From the NCBI GenBank assembly GCA_036245805.1, contig BTRK01000001.1:35474758-35538757 (forward strand): a stretch of 64,000 bases of DNA, in the 5' to 3' direction. The notes under the pieces were generated by a model that worked only from the letters and a program-made list of their open reading frames with translations, had not been told where the DNA came from and did no database searches. This stretch comes from Pristionchus mayeri (Eukaryota; Nematoda; Chromadorea; Rhabditida; Neodiplogasteridae). Within the stretch, counting starts at the first letter, position 1; each line of letters starts with the position of its first letter. Positions 36,501-48,400 of this stretch are shown piece by piece. Position numbers and translations under genes: made by a program.

Positions 36501-38562
36501 TATTTTTCAAGTTTTTTTCTCGCTAGCATTTCCTGTCGGATATTTCCATTTAGTGCAAGTTGGGGCTATGTAAGTAGAATACAATAGTAGGTTTGAATCG
36601 TTTCTAGAAAGCGTTGTATGGGAATAGATATGCGATATCTCGGAAACTCAGAGAATGTCCATTTTTGAATGCTCTTTCTTCGTCACTACCATTTGAATAC
36701 GAGTTAACATTTGGTTATGTCCTCTTGATATGTGACACTATAAGGGTTGCTCTTCAAGATTATAACAAAATATCCGGCATTCAAGACGTATTGAAAACAG
36801 GGTAGAGCAAAAAAGGCTGATTTCGAAGGACAAATTTCACCATCTAGCTTTCGAATACTACTGTTCACGATCAGGTTGTTGTAGACTTCCTGAATTTAAA
36901 GTTTATAACAAACATGCCAAGTACTTCACTGACCACAACAATTGAGCTGGCTGGGTCAATCGCAAAAGGTGCAGGGCTATGCAATGTGTATCAACAGAAA
37001 ACTGCCTGGCGTGATTTTACGAACAAGAGCTCATCCCAAGTGGGGAATAATCAGGCCTCCTCACTATAATACATCCATCAACATGCCCATATATCGTGCT
37101 TTACAATAGTGTGTCATATATGTGCCTATAACAATCTCCATTCAACTATGAGCAAATACAAATAATGGTTCTGGCACAATTTCGCTGAATTTGAAAGTTT
37201 GCTGTGTTGGTATTACTTGTTGTGTAGACCTGTGATAGCGTATTTTCGAAAGAGTAACCAAGCATCATTCGACTACTGAAGAACTTGTGGGGATTCATCA
37301 ACATTGAAGGGAATGATAAATAAAAATCAAAAATTGTTAAAAAAGGGAGAAACTTTTGAGACAACCTAATAATAATTCTTTATCATGCGATATGATTATG
37401 ATTAGGATTAAATGTTAAAGGCATAATATAAGCATGGTACTATGATGTCATATCTAGATGGGGTAGCAATGTATTATCCCCACTGTTCTCCACATTTCGC
37501 GCTCTCTTTCGCACTGTCTGATTGAGGACAACGAATGGGGAACAATCATGGTTTATCTCAGTATCTCATTTTTTAAAGTTAGCTCGAACCATCTTTCGAT
37601 GATCATCTTTCGATATCGCTGTGTCTCGTTCAAACACTGCAAGCAATTCTCTCGTCTAGTAAGATCAAAGATCACATTCTAGATGCACTACGACCTCTAC
37701 TTCTCCGCAGTTAGGATGGAGAAGTAGAGGTCGTAGTGCATCTAGAATGTGAGATTGGATGTGGAATTGAGCTCTTCACGAGTAGAGACCAACTGCTCGC
37801 TCACATTCGCAAGGTTATTTCGTTTATTTATTACGTAGCGATTCTGATGCCACGCAGGTAACAGGAAAGACAGATGGTTTCAATTGGATAGAATCTGTAG
37901 AGGGTTACATGCCAGAAGGGTTGCGATGGGGAATTATCAAAACAAATGGCACTAAGATTCAAGAGATAAAATGAGTATGTATTGCATCACATCAGTATTT
38001 CTCTCAACTTCACAATTGATTAAATTGAGTTTTTCATGGTCTAGTATTGCTCTCCCGTGAGTCTATCCTCGAATACGCGTCCTTTTTCTGTTAATTAAAA
38101 TATGGACGTTTGAATAAATAAATACAATAACCATTCAGGACCATCCAGCCAAGTATAAGGAGATGCAGAGAGCGTACGCGAAATTCGCCAAGAACAAGAA
38201 AATCGTCGACCAGAATATGCACGCTGCCTTGGTGCGTCTATAGTATACCTTTCTTATTATTCGTATACACCAAAGTTGATTCCACAAAAAATAAAGATTG
38301 AGCATACCGCCGTAACATCATCTAGTTTTAACGATAAATATGGATTGATTTACTGGCAATTAAATTTAATACAACACTGTCGAGTTAATTCCTTTCATAT
38401 GTTAATTAGTTTGTGCTAATTAGTTATTTACCATTTCAGATGCCGGTCTCATGCTCCTCCTCCTCCTCTCCAGCTGGTAGATCAACTGCTCGACCTTCAA
38501 CGATACCTCCGAATGTGAATGGTAGAAGAAGATCGGGAAGACTCGCAAATATTTATGGATAA
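33143..38562 (+). CDS. Unrecognised Gln/Ala-rich zinc-finger-like protein, copy 1 (disrupted near its 3' half)
   Basis: Family unknown to me. Exons: 33143-33199, 33462-33518, 33572-33637, 33968-34114, 34340-34714, 34870-34992, 36043-36087, 36155-36254, 36351-36448, a damaged exon around 37,683-37,813, 38139-38231, 38440-38562. The first nine are phase-consistent. Order: acidic start (MDQFEDDDDIEF), Gln/Pro-rich region, EDEDDILIISP, hydrophobic PIDFCGFFDGLTNWLQQQG, NFNEAQKRFLEWMNM, RCPACGKRINGTSRRTHYKT (zinc-binding-like), then CGIELFTSRDQLLAHIRKDHP, and a Ser/Arg-rich tail. Intron 36,255-36,350 is open and in frame and could be retained. Damage: the exon starting MHYDLYFS runs into its own perfect reverse complement (37,672-37,752), which introduces TAG. 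Two mariner-type elements sit in introns. Nuclear DNA binding is inference. Confidence 0.6.
35014..35925. mobile_element. Non-autonomous mariner-type element (912 bp), Hsmar1-like ends
   Basis: Ends TTAGGTTGTTGCAAAAGTCT and AGACTTTTGCAACAACCTAA are inverse and flanked by TA. The ends resemble those of cecropia-type mariners such as human Hsmar1. No transposase motif is visible. It sits in an intron of the first zinc-finger-like gene. Confidence 0.88.
36471..37369. mobile_element. Non-autonomous mariner-type element (899 bp)
   Basis: Ends TTAGGTTGTCTCAAAAGTTT and AAACTTTTGAGACAACCTAA are exact inverses, with TA on both sides. The interior matches the element at 26,067-26,962 in reverse orientation, but the outer ~25 bases differ between them. 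Confidence 0.88.
37672..37752. repeat. Perfect palindrome built on an exon
   Basis: A 35-bp arm covering the intron end and the codons for MHYDLYFS is followed after 11 bases by its exact reverse complement. Only the sense arm fits the paralogues at 54,195 and 59,957, so the antisense arm is the later addition. Confidence 0.9.
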
Positions 38563-39282
38563 CTCGCCCAAATAGATGATCTCCACAATTGTCTTCAGTC
38601 AATTCCAATTTAAATGTGGCCCATGCCCTTTCTTTCTTGTTAATATGTAGTGCCCAATGGATTCACTAGTAGTGAATCACTACCCGTTGTAAATTCGTAT
38701 CATTTCCAACACTGCACAAGATGCACAAGAAAGCAACAAAACATATATTATATCCAATGGACACCCTACTTCTCTCCGCTTTACACATTCCTGAATATGA
38801 GATAATAAGTCATTCATCACATGATGTAAAGAACAATTAGAATATTTTTCTATCACACATCCGAATGAGGTTCTCTTCTGTAAAGATGTTTCCATGAAAA
38901 ATACATTCCTTTTGATTATCGAGTTTGTTTCAGAGAGAACTCGAATTCCCATACTGCGCCCGGGTGGTGAAAGTTGGCAAGTTGTTGAGAAGCCTCCTAC
39001 AGTATGCAAGTTTAGAGGGTCAGATAGATTATTCATACTCAGGAAGCCACTTACGGTAGTCGACTCTCACACGGAACTTCCGTGTTTCGGGAATAGTTAC
39101 ATTCAAAATACGATCGTATAGATCGTAGAATCAGCCATTGCTTTCTCCCTTTGCTTCGGAGGTCTCTCGTAGGCAGAGTGCTTTCTACTCGCACCGGGAT
39201 AGAGTCGGCTAACCATTGGTTGACCACTGGTCAGCTTTCTACTGGTTAACCACTGATAAGGTAACTGGTCAACCACTGGTTG

Positions 39283-39483
39283 CTCAGGAGGAGGCGCCCA
39301 AGTTGGAATCAGCCCTGTTTTATTCTTGGGTGCTTCCCCCTACGCTAAAGTGACTTCACAAGTTTGATCCAATGCAGCTCAAGTTGGATTCAGGGCTGGA
39401 TCCAACTTGTACTTGACTTTAGCGTAGGGGAGGCACGCAAGGATGAAGCAGGGCTGATTCCAACTTGTTCTCCTTCTCCTGAG
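39283..39483. repeat. Inverted-repeat MITE-like element
   Basis: Left CTCAGGAGGAG...CAAGTTGGAATCAGCCCTG and right CAGGGCTGATTCCAACTTG...CTCCTGAG are inverse, with inner CCTACGCTAAAGT facing ACTTTAGCGTAGG. Confidence 0.8.
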
Positions 39484-40328
39484 TGGGAGAAAGCTAAGCT
39501 CTCTCGCCGGTCAGACAGACGAGAGAGCACGCGGAATGAAGAGAGTCATTTCTTTGCAAGCCATCTCTATGCCAGAGAGACTGCTGAATTGGTCCGATTT
39601 AGATTCGACGAGTGGACCCTGTAGACTAAAATACTGTATTTCTCGTTTCTTATCAACCTCCATCACGAGGAGGAAGAGGGGGTAAGCTAATGAGTATTAT
39701 TTGATTTTGCTTATGAGCCTCGGAATGAATCCGGCCTCTACTAATCTCCCTTGAAACAACTGTCACCTATATGAAATAGTCTGAAAATCGCGCCTTCAAA
39801 TGATTATGCGAGTACTCGGTTCCTCCTTCATATGTAGATGAACGTTGTCAAATAATTTCTCATGGCCATACACAGATAGATCGTGTTCTATGTTCCTTCG
39901 ATTTCTGAACCCTCCTTTTCAATTATCCTTTTTCCATTCATTGTTATTTCCCCCCGAGATCAGTACATTATCCTTCTATCCGAATCGAACAATGAATCGA
40001 CACGCAATCGACACGTGTTGGCCTGCGCAATGGTGCTCATTTTTACCGCTCTGATTGCGCAATCAAATCCGATTGAACTTGTCACTTCGGAACGTGATAT
40101 TGCGCCAACACAGGTGGCCCTAGGACCCGCACGCCCATCTAGGAGATTAGGCCGTCTCTGACAGCTCCCCTGCTGACCCCGCCCCCACCCTCCCCCCTCT
40201 TCCAAGCTCAGCCCCTCTCAATCACTTCCTTCTAGGCTGGCAACAATGGCTCATCCTCTTCCACCATTTTTTTCACCAATTTTTCATTGATCAAGATGCG
40301 TTCTAATCTCTCGTCTGCGGATGTTTTC

Positions 40329-40420
40329 GAGCAATCGTCCGACTCTCTTCAGTTTGCCCGCTCTCTCGCCTGTCAGAGAGACGAGAGAGTGTGCAAACTG
40401 AAGAGAGTCAGACGGTTGAT
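40329..40420. repeat. ~90-bp near-perfect hairpin element
   Basis: GAGCAATCGTCCGACTCTCT, then CAGTTTG and GCTCTCTCGCC, with the right arm GAGAGAGTGTGCAAACTG and AGAGAGTCAGACGGTTG. The loop is about 12 bases. It belongs to the family repeated at 41,900, 42,192, 43,058 and 60,472. Confidence 0.85.
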
Positions 40421-41083
40421 CATGTTTTCACCATTTGTCTGTATTGATTACGCACTTTCGGGCATCTTCTGACCTGTCTCTCCTTTACCATTACCGATCC
40501 GCGATTTCCCCTCATGGAATTACCTCCTCCCTCGCACCGCCACAAGAGTCACTTCCCTGGCTGTCTTCCTTCTGATTTCTCAGCCCCCTTTCGTTCAGAG
40601 GAACTATCGCTCGCCCTTTGGCCCAAGTAGAACTCGAATACCCCTACTGCGCTAGGGTGATGAAAATTGGCACATGATTTGCATTTCTATTCAATCTATC
40701 GTTCAGATTGTCCAAACCGCCTTTCTCTCTCAACATAGACGGATCAACATATGTCCTCTCTTTCTCACCTCTTTCTTCCCACCCCCCCCCCCCCTCTCTC
40801 TCTCCCTATCTCTCTCTCCCTATCACTGATTGAGCATGTTATCTCGCCACTCAAGAATCTGACAATTCTGAGTAGATTGGGCATGGGCTTAAAAAGTAAA
40901 TTCGCTAGAACTCCGTGCTTTGGTGTAATCTGACCCGCTGAACGCGATAGATATATTCATTTTGGTCCAAAATCTGTCGTTGGCCCCAGACGCAGTGACG
41001 TCGAAATGTACCAATTTCGCATATCTGAGTTCCGGTTATCGCTAAAATTAAGCCAACATAGATTCCGGGGCAGAATTGGACAG

Positions 41084-41612
41084 CGATCACGCCTGTTTAT
41101 TCCATTTTTCATCAAAAATTAATACTAACTAGTAAAATACTTTTCAGTACGTGCAAGTATTCGGGGAGACTAGTACCATTCTGACCGGCTTAACGAGAGG
41201 AATCCAAATCTGTCTTCAAATATGGGGAAAACATCGCTGTAAGGTTTATGGCGTAAAATAGTGAACTGTTTTGTGTGCAAAGTCGATCCCATCGAGTCAT
41301 TCATTGATCTACCCGAGTCTCTCTATCTCGTGACCTCTTCCTTTCCTCTTGCTGCGTGCACTCTCTCCTCTCCCCTTGTCTCTCGCACAATACCTGTTGG
41401 GATCGCTGACTTTGCACACAAAACAGTTCACTATTTTACGCCATAAACCTTATAGCGATGTTTTCCCCACACTTGAAGACAGATTTGGATTCCTCTCGTC
41501 AAGCCGGTTAGAATGGTGCTAGTCTCCCCGAATATTTGCACGTACTGAAAAGTTGCATTTTACTAATTAGTGTTAATTTTTCATGAAAATGAAATGGGCA
41601 GGCGTTCTTACG
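41084..41612. repeat. ~0.5-kb palindromic element
   Basis: Arms of roughly 210 bp are inverse: GTTTATGGCGTAAAATAGTG on the left meets CACTATTTTACGCCATAAAC on the right, and CTTTTCAGTACGTGCAA meets GCACGTACTGAAAAG. The spacer of ~110 bp is C/T-rich. Confidence 0.85.
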
Positions 41613-41899
41613 CAAACGGGATCCTATGAGAGAGTTTGGATAACGAAGATAGTGAATTCATAGTGAAGAGTGAATAGTGAATAGTACTGATATTAGAACA
41701 GTAGAATTCAGGGATAATTCAGGAGATAGTGAGAAGAGTGAATAGTGAATAGTGCAGATAGTGATTTCTTGCGAAATCTGATTACTGGTATCTGATTCTA
41801 GTATCTGATGACCTTACTGGAGTCTAGCCCAGTGGAGTGTTAGTGGAGTTACTGGAGTGCCCAGTTACTGGAGTGCGTACTTCGCGTATGTCTCAACAT

Positions 41900-41992
41900 G
41901 AGCAATCGTCTGACACTCTCCAGTTTGCACGCTCTCTCGCCGGTCAGAGAGACGAGAAAGTATGCAAACTGAAGAGAGCCAGACAATTGCTC
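41900..41992. repeat. ~90-bp near-perfect hairpin element
   Basis: GAGCAATCGTCTGACACTCT begins the left arm and GCCAGACAATTGCTC ends the right arm. The core CGCTCTCTCGCCGGTCAG matches the element at 40,329. Confidence 0.85.
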
Positions 41993-42191
41993 CTCGTCAT
42001 TCTGCGCACGCTTTCAACCGGTCGGCAAAGTGTATATAATATTCACTTTCCTGTTAACTATGCCAATCTGTACTATATCATACTATTATATTTGCATGAT
42101 GCATCGTATTTCATGTAGTCTTGTTTCATCTTACTTCTCTCTCCCATCACTTATTTCGACATCTGCACGGTTGCATCGTCTCTCGAACTAA

Positions 42192-42288
42192 GTAACGGTC
42201 TCGCTCTCTCCATATCATACACTCTCTCGCTTAGTCTGATCGACGAGAGAGCGTGTGGTTTGGAGAGAGTCAGACGATTCCTCCTCGA
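42192..42288. repeat. CTCTCTCGC hairpin element, diverged copy
   Basis: The core ACTCTCTCGCTTAGTCTGAT faces CGACGAGAGAGCGT and the outer part GGTCTCGCTCTCTCCA faces TTTGGAGAGAGTCAGACGA. It lies about 130 bp before the start of zinc-finger-like copy 2. Confidence 0.75.
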
Positions 42289-42419
42289 ACTCTAATCAAC
42301 TTCCTCCTCATCCCCTCATATTCTGTTACATTCTTGCTTGTCATTGTAACTCGCCTTTTCTCCTGCAAAACCTTGAAATTCGCGGCATCTTCAGGCGAAT
42401 CGAACGTCAAGCATCAACG

Positions 42420-45400
42420 ATGAGCTCCATCGAAGACAACGACGTCGCCTTCGTGCGCTTCGTCCAAGCAAGTGTGAGTTGAGAGTGCGGCGGGAATTCA
42501 AATCTGGTTTTAGTTCGATGAAAACTATGAGTGATCAGAAATTCCTCCATGTTGGGGAACTTTATTATTTTTCTGACCCTTGTTTCCGAGTCTTCACAGT
42601 TATACACTGTTCTTTACAGAAGCATGCGTACAAGATTCCCTACAAGCGGGTAGTCGATGATAACGCCGTGAGTCATCAGTGATTTCGCCAATAATTTCAA
42701 ATGTTGAGTTTATAATCTTTCAGTCCATCAATTCGTCACCCAGTGCGAACAAGCAACCTCGGAATGCTGCAGACCAGGTTTGCTGAATTCTCGTACATTG
42801 TCGTACACCGTAACTTACCTGCAAAGCGAACTTCCTCTGTTTAGCCAGTCGTCGCAACTCCCCGCAGTGGTCCACAGTCTTTTGCGGAATTTCTCGCCGA
42901 GCGAGATGCTGCGACTACAGCAACTGCAGCTGCTGCCGATCCGCAGCCGCAGCTGGAAGTTCCTCAGCAGCAGCACCCGGACAACGATGATCATCCAGCT
43001 GATGGGGTTGCAACGCCTTCCGACGACGACCTCCAGGTATATCGTATCCAATATTAGGAGCAACAGTCTGACTCTCTCCTATTCGCCTTCTCTCTCGCTT
43101 TCTCTAACCGGCGAGAGAGTGTGCAAAATGAGGAGAGTCAGATCGTTCGTTGCTCAATCCTTGATCAATTGTAACTCCTTCCTGCGGGCTTAAAGCTGAC
43201 TTAGAAATTTTTTTCGCATGATCGGAATCTCGAAGAAAGGTTGTATCTTAGCGGGATGTATTTACTAAAAGATGAGTCAGCCTGAGGCACTTCCGGTTGA
43301 GCTTTTGGAATTTCGATTAAGCATCCACTACGTTCCCAACGAAAATCCCCCAAAGCTGGATGCTATGACTTGAGTGTGATCGGATGTCAATATCCTACAA
43401 TCTCAGGAACCTTTCCGACCGTAGGAATTTCTCCTTTCTCCGGCGCTTTGCTCGATCCCAACGATTCTTGTGGCGACCTAGTGTCGACTGCCAGTGCTAT
43501 TCAAAAATCAACGTGACCACGTTCCTGAAGATCAGCTTTGAATACAGCGGGCTATAGATTTCTCCGCAATCGATAATGTTTAGGCATCATTCCGCATGCG
43601 ATCTCTCCTCGCGGATGAAGCAACCGATCAGCTCATAGAGATGAAAGATGTTCCGGTTGGTGCTAACAAATCACTATCGTGCGCTCATTTACCGTAATCC
43701 AGAGTGAACTTCCTCTCTTTAGCCGGTCATCTCAACTCCACTTCCTGGCGCACCTTCATTTGCGGAATATCTCGCCGAGCAAGCTGCTGCAGTTGCTGCA
43801 GATGCTGCAACTGCCATAGTTGATGCAGCTGCAGATCCGCAGCCACAGCAGGAAGCTTCGCAGCAGCTGCAGCCGAACAACGTTTCTTCCAACGACCTCC
43901 AGGTATCGTGCAATCTCCGATCAAAGACTAGGAGCAAGAATCTGTATTTCGCATGATCTGTACGATTTAGACACGAAAAGCTGAATTGGACTGAGGCTTG
44001 AGCCAGATACTTGGAATTACGGATTAAGCATCCACTACGTTCCCAACGAAAATTCGCCAAAGCTGGATGCTAGGATTTGAGTGTGAGGGCTAACTGATTT
44101 CAATCCCAACAATTCTTGCGGCGGTTTACTGCCAATATTATGGAAACCTCAACGAGAACACGATCCCCGACTAACGTATATCAGAGATGAAGTGCGCTAG
44201 GAACTGTGGGAATCCTGGCTCAGTAGTTCCTTCTGACGATCTATGCATGCCCAAGGGACAACGGCATGGAGGGGCCCACCATAGGAAAAAAGGGCACTAG
44301 GTCCGATGAGAACTATGAAGTCATGCCGCCTTTGATGTATCAAAATAGCCATTACTTCATAGTTCTCATCCGATCTAGATCCTGAAAAAAGATAGCCACA
44401 TTCGAACTGATGCTGGACGGTTCTTAAAGGAATTTCCAGAAAAAAAATGTCCGAAACCATCATTTCTCAGAAAATATTTGCATTTTCACTTTTCCCGATT
44501 TGTTTTTTTCTCTCATTCCATTCGAACCCTTCCGAGTGGTCGATTTCTAAAACCGTGTTTACATCTAGAGGTAATCATTATCATTGTCATCTCTGCAGGA
44601 GGAATATTCGGCTGAAGATGAGCATGATGAAGAGGAAAAGGAGATGGGCAATGTCTCAGATATGGATGATGAGGATTTTCTAAGATGTGTATCAGACGAT
44701 GAAGTTATCAAAGAAGAAGAACTTGATGATGAAAATTCCACTATTCAAATCAACTCGGACGTGAGTTATTCTAACTAAAAATTATAGAAATTTTCGCATA
44801 ATGATATAAGCAGAGTGCTCAATGTATCAGATATGGAGGGTGTTGATTTGTTTAAAGGAGGATTGTAGTCGAAGTTCAACTTTGGACCCTTTCATAACCA
44901 TGGCCAAGCACCTCAAAACGACTAGTTTCCAAAAAAATTACATTCACATCTTTACTAGTTATTTTCTCTCATTCCATTCGAACCCTTCCGAGTGGTCGAT
45001 TTCCAAAACCGTGTTTACATCTAGAGGTAATCATTATCATTGTCATCTCTGCAGGAGGAATATTCGGCTGAAGATGAGCATGATGAAGAGGATAAGGAGA
45101 TGGGCAATGTCTCAGATATGGATGATGAGGATTTTCAAAGATGTGTATCAGACGATGAAGTTATCAAAGAAGAAGAACTTGATGATGAAAATTCCACTAT
45201 TCAAATCGACTCGGACGTGAGTTATTCTAACTAAAAATTATGAAAATTATAGAAATTTTCGCATAATGATATAAGCAGAGTGTTCAATGTATCAGATATG
45301 GAGGGTATTGATTTGTTTAAAGGAGGATTGTAGTCAAAGTTCAACTTTGGACCCTTTCATAACCATGGCCAAGCACCTCAAAACGACTAAAGTTTCAAAA

Positions 45401-48400
45401 AAAATTACATTCACATCTTTACTAGTTATGCCATGGAAGCTTGATGGGCCAGGGAAGTGCGAGAATTCAAATATCTTGAAGTTTTGTCAAAAACTGGTGG
45501 GGATCGAACCCGCAATTACAACGCTCGATCATTAGTTAATAAGCTACCATCCTTCCACTCCCTCTTACAAGTAGAGCAACCAGACATTGTGTTCATCACC
45601 GAATCTTGGCTAACTTCTCGTATACCTACCTCATTGATAATCGCTGATCTCATCATGCCATTAGACGTGATCGTTCCAATGGCCGGGGAGGCGGTACACT
45701 TATTGTACTTCGTGACCATTTTCACTACTCTATTCTAGGTTCCATCCATAGTAGTCTTGAATCCCTCTCCATTGATCTGCTCACATCTTCTTCCTCTTTT
45801 ATTCGTCTGTGTGTTGTGTACCGACCTCCTAGCTACAGTATTACCCAGACGGAAAATCTCGTTGATTGTCTCTCAGACCTTCTTTCCACTAGTCTCCACC
45901 CAATCATATTCATAGGAGACTTCAATAGCGACATCATCTCCAGTTCTATTCCAGCCACAGAGCAATCACTTCACTCCTTCGTCTCTACTTCCGATCTCAT
46001 CCATGTAATCCGTAGTTCCACTAGAATAGATCGATGCATAGATTGGCTACTGGCTAGTGATCCATCCATAGTACACAACCCCTCTGTAATTCCCTCCTTT
46101 CCTACATCCGATCATTTTGGTATATCCTTCTCTATTGATTCTACATGCTTCCCTCCCGCTCAACCATTAGTCAGAGATTTCGCTCGCGCCAACTATGACC
46201 AACTCTCGTCTTTCCTTCTCACTTTCGATTGGTTTACAACTTTTTCACAAGCACCTGACCCTGAAAACATGTATTCCAACTTTGTGTCTGTAGTCCACCA
46301 CGCCATTGATCTTTTCGTACCGTATCACAGTCCTAAGCCTACTATCCATTCTTATCCCCCTCATATTCAAAAGCTAATTAAACACCGCAATTCCTTGTTC
46401 ACGAAGTATCATTTACTCTCAATACGCCCTCAATACGAAAAGTGCAGTAGAGATCTATTATTTCAAATTAAAAAATGGAACCAATTTTGCGAACATAAAA
46501 AACTAAAAAACACTAAAGATCTCTACCGACGCATCCGTTCTCTTACCCAGCCGAAGCCATCTGTCCCCAAACAACTTATTGATTCTTCTGGAACTATCGT
46601 AACTAGTACTTTAGACATAGCTAATGCCCTTGCATCCCATTTTGCTTCCCACTTCACACTTGATGACGGATTATTACCATCCATTCCCTCTCACCCCTCT
46701 ACCTCATATCTCACAAATGTATCTTTCTTCCCCCATGACGTGTATAAGGCTTTAAAGCAGCTCTCACCATCATGCTCTACGGGCCATGATAACATTCCTC
46801 AGATTGTCTACATTCCTCAGATTGTCTTTCTGTGATATCTTCAACATTAGTATGGAAACCGGCACTGTCCCATCGCTATGGAAATTCTCACTCATTACCC
46901 CAATCCCCAAACCAAACAAGAATCCCCAGTCACCTGATTCTTATCGCCCTGTCTCCATACTATCTCCTGCCTCTAAAACAATGGAACGACTTGTCAAAAA
47001 TAAGCTTGCCCCTTACCTCTACCGCTCCAATATCATTCCCAATCACCAACATGGTTTTCGATCCGGTGCATCTGTTCTTACCAACCTTTTAGATGGTGAA
47101 AATGACTGGACTCTAGCCCACTCCCGTAAAGAGCAAACTGATGTTATTTACCTTGATTTCTCTCGTGCATTCGACACCGTCCCCTTTCCTAAACTTCTCT
47201 CTAAATGCTTGCATTATGGTATCAACGGTAACCTTCTAAATTGGATCTCTGATTTTGTAACGGATAGGCTTTTCTCCGTAAGATTAGGTAATATCGTATC
47301 CAAGTCCTTCCCTGTCCTCTCCGGCGAACCGCAAGGATCTGTACTAGGGCCTATTCTATTCTCCCTTTATATATCGTATATAACACATGTCCTTGCTCCC
47401 TTCCCCGATATGTGTGTAAAAGCATACGCGGATGACATTAAGATTTATGTTTCCTACACCAATAATACTAAAGCCTCTCGCACTTCCCAATTACAGTATG
47501 CTCTAGATGCCATCTACTCGTGGACTGTATCCAATCAATTGTCTCTTTCGGAATCTAAATGCACTCATCTTCACATTGGTTCCTCACCCGCTCCCCAATA
47601 TCTCATTAATAGCGTTGTCCTCGAGCAAGTCTCCCAACAACGTGATCTAGGTGTACAAGTATTAGGTTGAACAGAAAGTCTTTATCCACTGTTTTGCTCG
47701 ATCACTGCTCAGTGCAGGATACCTTTGGTGTTCCCTCGCCTCTAGTCAATAACACATGACAAAGGGACTATGTGGTCAACAACTCCCCATTCCACGCCTT
47801 TCATTCTGCCACTAGTAAGACCACGATGTTTGTTCCCACGGCCTTGCACATCCGCAACGTTCTGTTATTCGTATTTCTCTCTCACACTACAATGAAGGAA
47901 TAGGAACGACAGTTGGCTAAAGTGTACGATTCATATGCCACTCACTACCAGACCATGCGCAATTGGTACCAACTCTTCGAGAAGGGGGACTTTTCCATGG
48001 ATGATCATGACCGGTCTGGGAGGCCACCCGAGCTGGATTTGGATGCGCTACGGATCGTAGTGGAATTGGATCCTTCCCAAATACCCGCGACATGGCAGCC
48101 ACACTTGGGGTATCGCAAAGCACCATCGTAAAATGATTGGTCTCCATTGGCAAGAAGAAGAAGCTAGGCCGTTTCATACCCCACAAATTGACCCAAGACC
48201 AGTTTGACCACCGTGTCGACGATTCCCTTTCTCTACTCACTCTTCACGCTGGAGATCGATGGTTGGACCGTCTCATAACAGGGGTCGAGAAGTGGGTCTG
48301 CTATGAGAATCACCATAGGAGGGCACAGTGGGTGGATGTCAATGAGACCCCACAGGACGTCGCAAAGCCTGGCCTTCACCCTATGAAAATCTTGCTCTCT

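Larger units (their letters stand above)
38563..42419. other. Intergenic region between zinc-finger-like copies 1 and 2
   Basis: No coding series could be assembled. It contains an inverted-repeat element (39,283-39,483), three hairpin elements (40,329; 41,900; 42,192), a 0.5-kb palindrome (41,084-41,612), a C13-type homopolymer near 40,783 and a run of diverged GTGAATAGTGAATAGT repeats at 41,650-41,765. Confidence 0.5.

Noticed and set aside
45488..45545. tRNA-like box B (GGGGATCGAACCCGC) on the minus strand near the LINE start
   Set aside because: The sequence lies at and inside the endonuclease coding part (NARSLVNK) of the CR1-like LINE, and no D arm or acceptor stem can be paired. It is a chance match.
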